Part shown: positions 1-7,599 of the stretch, piece by piece
Layout of the letters: every line of letters begins with the position of its first letter
How positions within the stretch are numbered: the stretch's first letter is position 1
Source of the DNA: an uncultured Bacteroidia bacterium
Lineage (GTDB): Bacteria; Bacteroidota; Bacteroidia; Bacteroidales; Prolixibacteraceae
Reading direction: 5' to 3'
NCBI GenBank assembly: GCA_903923905.1
Contig: CAIXZH010000024.1
Location: 62,001-126,000 of the forward strand
Length of the DNA: 64,000 nt
The notes under the pieces: generated by a model
Told to the model about the DNA's origin: nothing
The model's database searches: none
Seen by the model: only the letters and a program-made list of their open reading frames with translations
Program-made: the position numbers and the translations under genes

Positions 1-2
1 CA

Positions 3-1049
3 GATCCACAAAACAAAAATCTGGCTGCTCACATTAAGCTTGTCCCTATTGATAAAAACGGAAATGGCCGGATTGATTATGCCGAAGCTATCTATTACAA
101 TCTCCAGGAGTTTTCACGCGGGGTATGGATCGGAAGATACCCCCAGCCATTATCCGGAAAAATTTACTCCGTTTCTTCAGTCAAGCCAAAAGGTGCAATC
201 CAACTCTCATTTTTAAATTGGGTACTGACTGATGGACAGCGATTTTTAAGCAGTAATGGTTATAATGATTTGGTTCTCAATGAAAGACAATCTCAGCTTG
301 ATAAAATTATTGAACCTCAGGTATATGCAAGTGCACCAACTGAAACCAATCCGTTTTTAATCATTAGGATTTTAATCATTCTGGCTATCGGAGTTATTGT
401 TGTAGCATTAGAATTCGTATTTCGTCGTGTCAGGACGCAGGAAAAAGTCGGAGCCAGGTTTACTTCGACTCTGTTAGAAGTGGTTAATGAGGAAAATATT
501 GCAATTCCACGGGGACTCTACTTTGATCAAACTCATACATGGGCATTTATGAAAAAAGATGGCCTTGTAAAAATCGGAATAGACGACTTTCTGCAACATG
601 TTACAGGTCCGCTTACCCGGGTTGTGATGAAAAATACGGGTGATAAAATTAAAAAAGGAGATCATCTGCTCACAATCATTCAAAATGGGAAACATTTGAG
701 AATCTATTCCCCGGTTACCGGAACAATAACCGCTCAAAACAAGGAATTATTCGATAATTCAAGTTTGCTTAATTCCGCTCCTTTTACAGATGGATGGATC
801 TATACGGTTGAGCCTACAAACTGGTTACTCGAAATCCAGTTCATGAATATGGCCGAAAAGTACTCAACCTGGTTAAAAGACGAATATTTAAGATTAAGGG
901 ATTTCTTTGAAGCGGCAGTCAGGTTTCATGTTCCTGCATTTATCATGGTTTTACAGGATGGGGGAGTGCTGAGAGATGGAATACTCGGAGAACTTGGCCC
1001 GGAAATCTGGGAAGATTTCCAGACAAAATTCATGGATGTCAAAAAATAG
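3..1049 (+). CDS. PstS-like / GcvH-like membrane fusion protein (5' end missing)
   Basis: The reading frame is open from base 3 of the window, so this is the C-terminal part of a larger protein; the TTG at 270 is internal. Three parts are visible. Up to about base 340 the sequence resembles the C-terminus of a PstS phosphate-binding protein (YPLSGKIY-like stretch, then LNWVLTDGQRFL and a GYNDL end). A hydrophobic segment follows at about 354-420, then basic RRVR. The rest resembles a glycine cleavage H protein: IPRGLYFDQTHTWAF, then IYSPVTGTI. The usual ESVKA lipoylation motif is replaced by QNGKHLR, with the lysine one residue out of register. Inferred topology is a periplasmic binding domain and a cytoplasmic lipoyl-like domain. 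A hairpin terminator follows, then the two-component genes. Function unknown. Confidence 0.75.
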   Translation, partial: DPQNKNLAAHIKLVPIDKNGNGRIDYAEAIYYNLQEFSRGVWIGRYPQPLSGKIYSVSSVKPKGAIQLSFLNWVLTDGQRFLSSNGYNDLVLNERQSQLDKIIEPQVYASAPTETNPFLIIRILIILAIGVIVVALEFVFRRVRTQEKVGARFTSTLLEVVNEENIAIPRGLYFDQTHTWAFMKKDGLVKIGIDDFLQHVTGPLTRVVMKNTGDKIKKGDHLLTIIQNGKHLRIYSPVTGTITAQNKELFDNSSLLNSAPFTDGWIYTVEPTNWLLEIQFMNMAEKYSTWLKDEYLRLRDFFEAAVRFHVPAFIMVLQDGGVLRDGILGELGPEIWEDFQTKFMDVKK

Positions 1050-1139
1050 TTGAAGACAATCCGTATAATCTGTAAAAGTGGGAATTACTCCTTTTTACAA
1101 TCAGATAAATGGACTTTTCTTTGGAATTTGTTAATTTTA

Positions 1140-1170
1140 AAAACTGTTGTCAAGGCAACAGTTTTTTTTT
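1140..1170 (+). terminator. Rho-independent terminator
   Basis: A perfect 10-bp stem (AAAACTGTTG at 1140-1149, CAACAGTTTT at 1156-1165) with a 6-base loop is followed by a run of T up to 1170. It lies between the PstS/GcvH-like gene and the kinase gene, so the two are probably separate transcripts, or only partly coupled. Confidence 0.8.
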
Positions 1171-1214
1171 GTAATTTGCAGGTGAATGGAAACACTTGCT
1201 AACAAGCTGAACAG

Positions 1215-2888
1215 ATGTTCTTCAGAAAAAAAAACACCACCAAAACAGGAAACGTAATACTTAATAATTACGTTAAATTCAGGTCTTCCATTTACGGCAG
1301 AGTCGTATTGATAATCACCTACCTGTCTGTATTTCTCTTCGTCTCATTCAGCCTTATTTTTAAGTCGGTGAATGAGCATTACCTGAATACCCTCATCCGC
1401 CAGAATGGCAACAATATCGGTTCAATCGTTGAGGGGGCATTATATCATTCGATGCTCGAGAATGATAAAAGTTCATTGCGAAACACACTCGACATTATCA
1501 ATACCTTGCCCGGAATAGATGAGGTGAACATGTATGACAGCGACGAAGACCTCGTCTATTCATCATTTGGATCAGATACGGATACGAGCAGCAAACACAG
1601 CGATCCGAATTGCAAAAGTTGCCATCCCAATATCAAATCGATGTTCTCCCAAAAAGAGAAAACATATAAAATAATCAATGTCAACAGCGATTGCGAGATG
1701 AATGTCAATGATAACGGAAGCAGGCATTTACTGATAAAATCGCCGATTTTAAATGAAAAATCCTGTTCTGTGAGTTCCTGTCACGCTCATAAGGAATCGG
1801 AGGAATTACTGGGATCATTAGTGATTAAAATCCCACTGGAGGCTCAGGATGCAGCTATTCAGAAATCCTCCATCGAGTTCTTCCTTCTGGCCATCTTTGC
1901 AACTGGAGTTTTCGTGCTGGTATTGCTGTTTTTTACCAGGAGAAAGATAAAAGATCCACTCAATGCATTAATAGAAGTGAGTATAGCTGTCGCCAACGGG
2001 GATAAAAGTACCCGTGTCGAAATCAAACCGAATCAGCTGGATGATATGAGAATGGTATCCCAGGCGTTTAATGATATGTTGGACAACCTCCATACCGCTT
2101 CAATTGAATTGGAAAACTGGTCACAACAGCTTGAATATAAGGTTCAGAAAAAATCAGAGGAACTTGGGGCTGCGCAACATGAATTGATGCATGTTGAAAG
2201 GCTCGCCTCACTGGGAAAATTATCCTCTTCAGTGGCTCATGAAATAAATAACCCGCTGTCCGGAATCCTGATTTATGCCAAGCTATTGCAAAAACAGGTC
2301 AGCAATCCTGAATTATATGCCTCCAAGCGGGAATCGATGCTCAAACACCTGAAACTAATTGAAAATGAAACGAAACGTTGCGGCGATATCGTCAAGGGTC
2401 TGCTGGATTTTTCAAGAAAGGACCAGAATGATTTTGAGCCAAAGCATTTGCATGAAATTCTGGAGGATACCTATGAACTGATGTCGCATCCAATCAAAAT
2501 TGCCAATATCAAGTTTTTAACTGAACTTACTGCCGCATCCGATTTAATTTATTGCAGTCCCAACCAGATCAAACAGGCTTGCATAGCCATGCTTGTGAAT
2601 GCTTCTGAGGCTGTGACCGAAAATGGTGAGATCACGATCAAAACTAAAAATCAGGATGAAGAAAACGTTACTTTTGAAATCATTGATAACGGGCAGGGAA
2701 TCGATCCAAGCGATATTGAGCATATTTTTGAACCTTTCTTTTCCACCAAGACAAATGTTAGTGGCATAGGGCTGGGACTCGCTATTGTTCATGGAATAAT
2801 TCAAAACCACAAAGGGAAGATTCAGGTGAAATCAGAACCCGGACATGGTACTACCTTTTCTGTAACTTTACCCTTGATTAAAACTTAA
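1215..2888 (+). CDS. Membrane histidine kinase with heme-motif periplasmic sensor
   Basis: Sensor kinase of 557 residues with membrane segments at about 29-49 and 220-240 and a periplasmic loop of about 170 residues between them. The loop contains CKSCH at 133-137, a classical c-type heme attachment motif, and CSVSSCH at 184-190, a CX4CH variant. Then come HAMP, a HisKA box (VAHEINNP, phosphoacceptor His) and a HATPase_c domain (NASEAV N box, DNGQGI, GIGLGLAIV). The heme reading is inference; heme-bearing sensor kinases are known in Geobacter and related bacteria. The response regulator gene starts 14 bases downstream, so the pair is an operon. Probable role is sensing periplasmic redox state or a gaseous ligand. 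The kinase call is secure and the ligand unknown. Confidence 0.92.
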   Translation: MFFRKKNTTKTGNVILNNYVKFRSSIYGRVVLIITYLSVFLFVSFSLIFKSVNEHYLNTLIRQNGNNIGSIVEGALYHSMLENDKSSLRNTLDIINTLPGIDEVNMYDSDEDLVYSSFGSDTDTSSKHSDPNCKSCHPNIKSMFSQKEKTYKIINVNSDCEMNVNDNGSRHLLIKSPILNEKSCSVSSCHAHKESEELLGSLVIKIPLEAQDAAIQKSSIEFFLLAIFATGVFVLVLLFFTRRKIKDPLNALIEVSIAVANGDKSTRVEIKPNQLDDMRMVSQAFNDMLDNLHTASIELENWSQQLEYKVQKKSEELGAAQHELMHVERLASLGKLSSSVAHEINNPLSGILIYAKLLQKQVSNPELYASKRESMLKHLKLIENETKRCGDIVKGLLDFSRKDQNDFEPKHLHEILEDTYELMSHPIKIANIKFLTELTAASDLIYCSPNQIKQACIAMLVNASEAVTENGEITIKTKNQDEENVTFEIIDNGQGIDPSDIEHIFEPFFSTKTNVSGIGLGLAIVHGIIQNHKGKIQVKSEPGHGTTFSVTLPLIKT

Positions 2889-2902
2889 TGAGAAAATAGT
2901 TC

Positions 2903-4246
2903 ATGGCGAAAAAAATTTCCATCTTAATCGTCGACGACGAAGAATCTGTTCGTGACTCGCTCTATAACTGGTTTATTGAAGACGGATACCGGGTTGAAAC
3001 GGCAGAAAATGCCCGAAAAGCGCTCACCCTTCTCGAATCTGACCAGTTTGACATTATCCTGGCAGATATTAAAATGCCCGGTATGGACGGGCTTGAGATG
3101 CTCCGAAGGATAAAATCGATTAAACCCGTATCCATCATCATCATAATGACCGCTTTTGCTACAGTCGACACTGCAGTTAAGGCCCTTAAAGACGGTGCCT
3201 ATGATTATGTGACCAAACCCTTTGATCCGGATGACCTCACACATCTGATCCGAAATGCCACCAAACAAATATCACTCGAAGACGAAAATGAAACCCTGAA
3301 GAAAAAAGTAATCACCCTTGAGAATGTTGAAGATCTGATTGGTGAGAGTGATGCCATGAAAAACCTGCTCAGGGAGGTTGAAAGTGTCGCTCAAACCAAT
3401 TCTTCGGTGATCATCAGTGGGGAAAGCGGAACAGGAAAAGAGTTGGTGGCTAGGGCAATTCATACTAATTCGCCGCGAAAATTTTTCCCCTTTGTCAGTG
3501 TTCATTGCGGCGCACTGACCGAGAGTCTGCTGGAAAGCGAATTATTTGGTCACGAAAAGGGGGCTTTTACCGGGGCCATGTACAATCGCAAGGGGCGGTT
3601 TGAGATGGCAGACAGCGGATCTATTTTCCTTGATGAAATTGCCACTATCTCAACTAAAATGCAGGTGGAGTTGTTACGCGTTTTGGAATCAAAAACCTTT
3701 ATGCGTGTCGGTGGGAACAAGGAGATCTATTCCGATTTCAGGGTGATTTGCGCAACCAACAAAGACCTTAAAAGTATGGTTGAACAAGGGACTTTCAGGG
3801 AAGATCTCTTCTATAGGCTGAACGTAGTAAATATTCACATCCCGCCATTGCGTGATCGTATTGCAGATATTCCTCTCCTGGTCGACTATTTCATCAAAAA
3901 ATATTGCCTGTCAATGAACAAACCACCTGCAGCTATTGATCCAACAGCATTGAAAAGGCTACAAGAGTTTAACTATCCCGGAAATATCCGTGAGCTTGAA
4001 AATATGATTGAACGAGCCATTGTTGTTGGCGACGGAAAACGGATCTCACTAAAAGATCTCCCGCTGGAAAAATCTATCGTAAATAGTTCAACTGAAAGTC
4101 TCGATGATTTTGAACGGGCCTTTATTCTGCAGATTCTTCATAAATACAGCTGGAATATTTCACGTACTGCAAAAGCGTTGAAGGTTGACAGGGTGACGTT
4201 GTACAATAAAATTAAGAAATACGATTTAAAACCCACAGATCAGTAA
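2903..4246 (+). CDS. Sigma-54-dependent response regulator (NtrC family)
   Basis: A 447-residue regulator with the three canonical domains. The receiver domain (about 5-120) has the DD pair near the N-terminus and phosphoacceptor Asp55 in ADIKMPG. The AAA+ domain has Walker A GESGTGKE, the sigma-54 contact loop GAFTGA and FLDEI. A Fis-type helix-turn-helix (ISRTAKALKVDRVTLYNKI) lies at the C-terminus. It should activate RpoN promoters when phosphorylated by the adjacent kinase. Its targets are not obvious; I did not identify a convincing GG-N10-GC -24/-12 promoter in the surrounding spacers by eye. Confidence 0.95.
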   Translation: MAKKISILIVDDEESVRDSLYNWFIEDGYRVETAENARKALTLLESDQFDIILADIKMPGMDGLEMLRRIKSIKPVSIIIIMTAFATVDTAVKALKDGAYDYVTKPFDPDDLTHLIRNATKQISLEDENETLKKKVITLENVEDLIGESDAMKNLLREVESVAQTNSSVIISGESGTGKELVARAIHTNSPRKFFPFVSVHCGALTESLLESELFGHEKGAFTGAMYNRKGRFEMADSGSIFLDEIATISTKMQVELLRVLESKTFMRVGGNKEIYSDFRVICATNKDLKSMVEQGTFREDLFYRLNVVNIHIPPLRDRIADIPLLVDYFIKKYCLSMNKPPAAIDPTALKRLQEFNYPGNIRELENMIERAIVVGDGKRISLKDLPLEKSIVNSSTESLDDFERAFILQILHKYSWNISRTAKALKVDRVTLYNKIKKYDLKPTDQ

Positions 4247-4335
4247 GATTTCAGTATAATACCACATTTGAGTGGTCCGGGTATAGATCAACTTGATTGT
4301 TTTTTTCCGTCTCCTTAAAAACAAACTATTCACCA

Positions 4336-4866
4336 ATGAGTCTGCCAACCATTACGTTACTCTCTTTTGGTTTTCCCCAGCAGGATTTTCTGGACCAAAT
4401 CGCCAGGGCAGTTCAATTGGAATTTGGTTATGCGGTGAATCTCAGAGAAGGACGGATTGATCTGGGCGAGTATTATGATCCGGCAAGAAACCAGTACAAT
4501 GGTAATAATCTTCTAAATCTTGTTGATTCACTACATGTTACAGATTCATTTAAAACTCTTGGAATATTTAATGTAGACCTTTTTATTCCTATCCTTACCT
4601 TCATTTTTGGCCAGGCATTCCTAAACGGGAACAGCGGAATTGCATCTTTTTACCGTCTGAATAATGAACGGTATGGCATGCCGGAAAACGATCTGTTATT
4701 CATTGAACGTGCAAAAAAAGAGGTCATCCATGAAATAGGTCACACTTTTGGCTTAATTCATTGCCAAAACCCCGTTTGTGTCATGAGATCAAGCACCTAT
4801 CTGGAAGATGTGGACCAAAAAAAACTGCACCTCTGCCACAATTGCAGGGAAAAGCTTGTTGGATAA
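4336..4866 (+). CDS. amzA: Archaemetzincin-type zinc metalloprotease
   Basis: Carries the family signature HEIGHTFGLIHC: zinc ligands at about His132, His136 and His142 with catalytic Glu133, followed by VMRSS (metzincin Met-turn) and a C-terminal LCHNC cysteine motif that binds a second zinc. The length of 176 residues is typical of M54 peptidases. I chose the ATG at 4336 rather than the TTG at 4297 because MSLPTITLLSFG matches the usual start of the family core. No signal peptide, so cytosolic. Physiological substrates of this family are poorly known. Confidence 0.88.
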   Translation: MSLPTITLLSFGFPQQDFLDQIARAVQLEFGYAVNLREGRIDLGEYYDPARNQYNGNNLLNLVDSLHVTDSFKTLGIFNVDLFIPILTFIFGQAFLNGNSGIASFYRLNNERYGMPENDLLFIERAKKEVIHEIGHTFGLIHCQNPVCVMRSSTYLEDVDQKKLHLCHNCREKLVG

Positions 4867-4938
4867 CTCATGGAACGCTAAAACAGAGATTAATAAAATT
4901 CTAAACATAAATAATTACTTTAGTCCAAAATTTAACTG

Positions 4939-5967
4939 ATGAAGCCGGGACGGATTAAATACAATATATTAAACATCCTGTTTCCCGTTTGTGCTTTCAT
5001 GCTAACCTGCTCATTTGTCCATCCGGATCAGGTACCATTCATTTACCGTCCCGTTTATTTCCCAATTTACCCGTATTCTACCTATCAGTCGACTAACTAT
5101 TCGCCAGATTTCAGTTTAAGTTCAGATTCGGTGGTCATACCACTTAAAAGGGCCGGCCGATTGTTCCTGATTGAAGCAAAAGTAGATGATCAGATTGGAA
5201 ATCTGGTCTTTGACACCGGTGCCAACGGACTGGTTCTCAATAGCACCTATTTCAGGAATTATCTTAAATCCGGCGAAGCTGTTTCTAACGGAATCACTGG
5301 TTCGGTTGGGGTTGTCGGGCAAATTTCAATCGGGAAGCTGGAATTTTCGGAGATAGCCTATAAAAACATCAAGGCAGATGTCACAGATCTGGGGCATATC
5401 GAAAACCGGCGGGGTTTTAAAATATTGGGATTGCTTGGATTTAGTATGATGAGAAACCTTGAAATTGTAATTGATGCAAGGAATAATGAGCTGGTTCTTA
5501 TACGAATAGATAAGGATGGCAAAAGGAAGAATAAAGCAAACTCTGAATTTAAGGCCAGCTATTTCCAGAAGTTCGAAACAAACAGCAATATTCTTTTTTT
5601 AAAAGGGAAAATAGCTGGTAAAAATCTTAATTTCTGCTTCGATACCGGTGCCGAAACAAATGCAATCAGCAGTGATTCAAATAAAAACATTCTGAATACA
5701 CTAACAATCACACGCCGCTCCACCCTCAAAGGAGCCGGATCAGCACGATCTGAGGTTTTGTTTGGACACATGAACGATTTTTCGATCGGCGAAAGACACA
5801 TCAGCGAAATGGAGACGATCGTTTCTAACCTTGATGCCTTAAGTGAGGCCTACAACACAAAGATTAACGGAATCCTGGGCTACAATTTTCTCGTACAGGG
5901 TACTATTTGTATTAATTTTGTAAAGAAACAGTTTGGTATTCGTTTTACTAAAAAAGAAGAAAAATGA
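4939..5967 (+). CDS. Secreted retropepsin-like aspartyl protease
   Basis: A 342-residue protein with an N-terminal hydrophobic export signal and two aspartyl protease active-site motifs, FDTGANG (Asp92) and FDTGAET (Asp235). The two halves therefore form a pepsin-like pseudo-dimer in one chain, as in bacterial retropepsin-like and PDZ-associated periplasmic proteases. No PDZ domain is visible. The stop codon overlaps the start of the next gene (ATGA at 5964-5967), which indicates translational coupling to the four-module glycogen-binding protein. A joint extracytoplasmic role is inferred; substrate unknown. Confidence 0.8.
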   Translation: MKPGRIKYNILNILFPVCAFMLTCSFVHPDQVPFIYRPVYFPIYPYSTYQSTNYSPDFSLSSDSVVIPLKRAGRLFLIEAKVDDQIGNLVFDTGANGLVLNSTYFRNYLKSGEAVSNGITGSVGVVGQISIGKLEFSEIAYKNIKADVTDLGHIENRRGFKILGLLGFSMMRNLEIVIDARNNELVLIRIDKDGKRKNKANSEFKASYFQKFETNSNILFLKGKIAGKNLNFCFDTGAETNAISSDSNKNILNTLTITRRSTLKGAGSARSEVLFGHMNDFSIGERHISEMETIVSNLDALSEAYNTKINGILGYNFLVQGTICINFVKKQFGIRFTKKEEK

Positions 5968-7409
5968 AGACAATCGTACGTTTTACCCTGCTGTTTATTG
6001 GACTTTTTTATATTACTTCCACACAGGCTCAATTCAGTCCGGATAAAATTTGCCGGATCGAAAACGGTCATCTTGTCTTTGCAATCAATTTGAAATGGAG
6101 TTTAAGGGATCAAAAGGAGCTTATGCAACTTTTTGATCTTGACAGTACCCTTATTGCTCAGGTTTTCAGCGGCAAATCCATTATTACAGGGGAATATGGA
6201 GGATGGAAAGTTAAAAAGGTAAAACCAAATATCGTTGAATTATCCAAGCCGGTTGATTCAAAGAATGATAAAAACATTAAAATCAATGATCTCTTTCTGG
6301 AAATTGATGAATGGAGGAATTTTGGAGGTAATACTGAGGACGTTTCAGTCGTTTACGGAGTGAATGATTTTAAACTTTCCTACGTTTTCACTTACAACAA
6401 AATCAAGGCACAATTTTATCTGCCCGCATTTAAAACGGCAGGTAAAATCTTTCTTTCAGGCAGTTTCAATGGTTGGAGCACTGCCTTGAATCCAATGAAA
6501 AGAGTAAAAGACAGCTGGATAACAGATATCAATCTTAAACCCGGGAAATACACCTACAAGTTCATTATTGACGGTAAATGGACTGAAGATCCCAACAACA
6601 ATCTCAGGGAAGACGATGGCGCAGACGGACATAATTCAGTCGTTTATTGTTGCAATCATCTGTTTAAACTCAATGGCTACAAGGGCGCCCGAAATGTGGT
6701 TGTAACCGGCAATTTCTGCAACTGGAATCCGGATGGAATAAGCATGCATAAAACCGACGATGGGTGGTCTGTGCCAGTTTATTTGCGCAACGGAACCTAT
6801 GCCTATAAATTTATCACAGATGAGCAATGGATAACTGACCCGGGTAATCCGATCGTACGAAAAGATGGAGACGGGAATCTCAATTCTCTAATTGGAATCG
6901 GAGAACCCTATTTGTTTAAACTTGACGGGTATTCCAAAGCCAGGGAAGTTGTTCTGACGGGAAGTTTTAACGGATGGAATCATGCAGAACTGGTAATGGA
7001 CAAAACTGAAAAGGGCTGGCAGCTACCCTACGTGATCGCACCGGGAAATTACGAATACAAATTCATTGTCGACGGAGATTGGATTACCGACCCGGCGAAT
7101 CCAATTACTACTCAATCAGGTGATCAAATAAATTCATTCATAGCCTTGAAAGCCAACCATCTTTTCGAGCTCAACAAATTTCAGAAAGCAAAGTCAGTAA
7201 TCGTATCCGGAAGCTTCAACGGCTGGAATACTCAAGGTTATAAAATGACCAGACAAGGAGAGAAATGGATTCTGCCTCTCTTCCTTGCTCCGGGGAAATA
7301 CACCTATAAATTCATCGTTGACGGAACATGGATTCTTGACCCGGACAATTCGCTTTATGAGCAAAACGAATACAACACCAACAATTCAGTACTTTGGATT
7401 GAACCCTGA
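5964..7409 (+). CDS. Secreted protein with four AMPK/CBM48-like glycogen-binding modules
   Basis: Signal peptide (about 1-22, ending TQAQ), then a region of about 120 residues that I do not recognise, then four tandem modules. Each has the pattern GSFNGW, a hydrophobic strand, YxYKFIxDGxW and a DP motif. The GSFNGW-type motifs begin at residues 166, 249, 333 and 416, a regular period of 83-84 residues; the second copy is altered to GNFCNW. This is the fold of AMPK beta-subunit glycogen-binding domains and CBM48. No catalytic domain is present, so the protein probably binds alpha-glucan or acts as a multivalent scaffold. It is translationally coupled to the upstream aspartyl protease. Confidence 0.85.
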   Translation: MKTIVRFTLLFIGLFYITSTQAQFSPDKICRIENGHLVFAINLKWSLRDQKELMQLFDLDSTLIAQVFSGKSIITGEYGGWKVKKVKPNIVELSKPVDSKNDKNIKINDLFLEIDEWRNFGGNTEDVSVVYGVNDFKLSYVFTYNKIKAQFYLPAFKTAGKIFLSGSFNGWSTALNPMKRVKDSWITDINLKPGKYTYKFIIDGKWTEDPNNNLREDDGADGHNSVVYCCNHLFKLNGYKGARNVVVTGNFCNWNPDGISMHKTDDGWSVPVYLRNGTYAYKFITDEQWITDPGNPIVRKDGDGNLNSLIGIGEPYLFKLDGYSKAREVVLTGSFNGWNHAELVMDKTEKGWQLPYVIAPGNYEYKFIVDGDWITDPANPITTQSGDQINSFIALKANHLFELNKFQKAKSVIVSGSFNGWNTQGYKMTRQGEKWILPLFLAPGKYTYKFIVDGTWILDPDNSLYEQNEYNTNNSVLWIEP

Positions 7410-7421
7410 ATTCAGGGTTCA
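7400..7421. repeat. 22-bp perfect palindrome over the stop codon
   Basis: The half-site TGAACCCTGAA is followed directly by its exact reverse complement, with no spacer. The palindrome covers the TGA of the glycogen-binding protein (7407-7409). No T run follows, so it is not a standard terminator. A smaller hairpin (TTCACT at 7439-7444, AGTGAA at 7448-7453) lies just downstream, about 150 bases before the LytS-type kinase gene. Confidence 0.7.
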
Positions 7422-7599
7422 GATTGAATAGTGATAGTTTCACTTTGAGTGAAGCGATCACTAATCGATCTACTTTCTTATAAATTCACCTGAAAACTTA
7501 CCGCAGAATAGGTCAACTCCACCGTTCAATAGTTCACCCATTATGGTTATAATTGTAATCACCATTTTTGGGGTATTAAATCACTGAAGATATCCGTTT

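Noticed and set aside
4261-4276. Terminator after the sigma-54 regulator gene (ACCAC / GTGGT)
   Set aside because: The stem is only five base pairs, without a T run directly after it.
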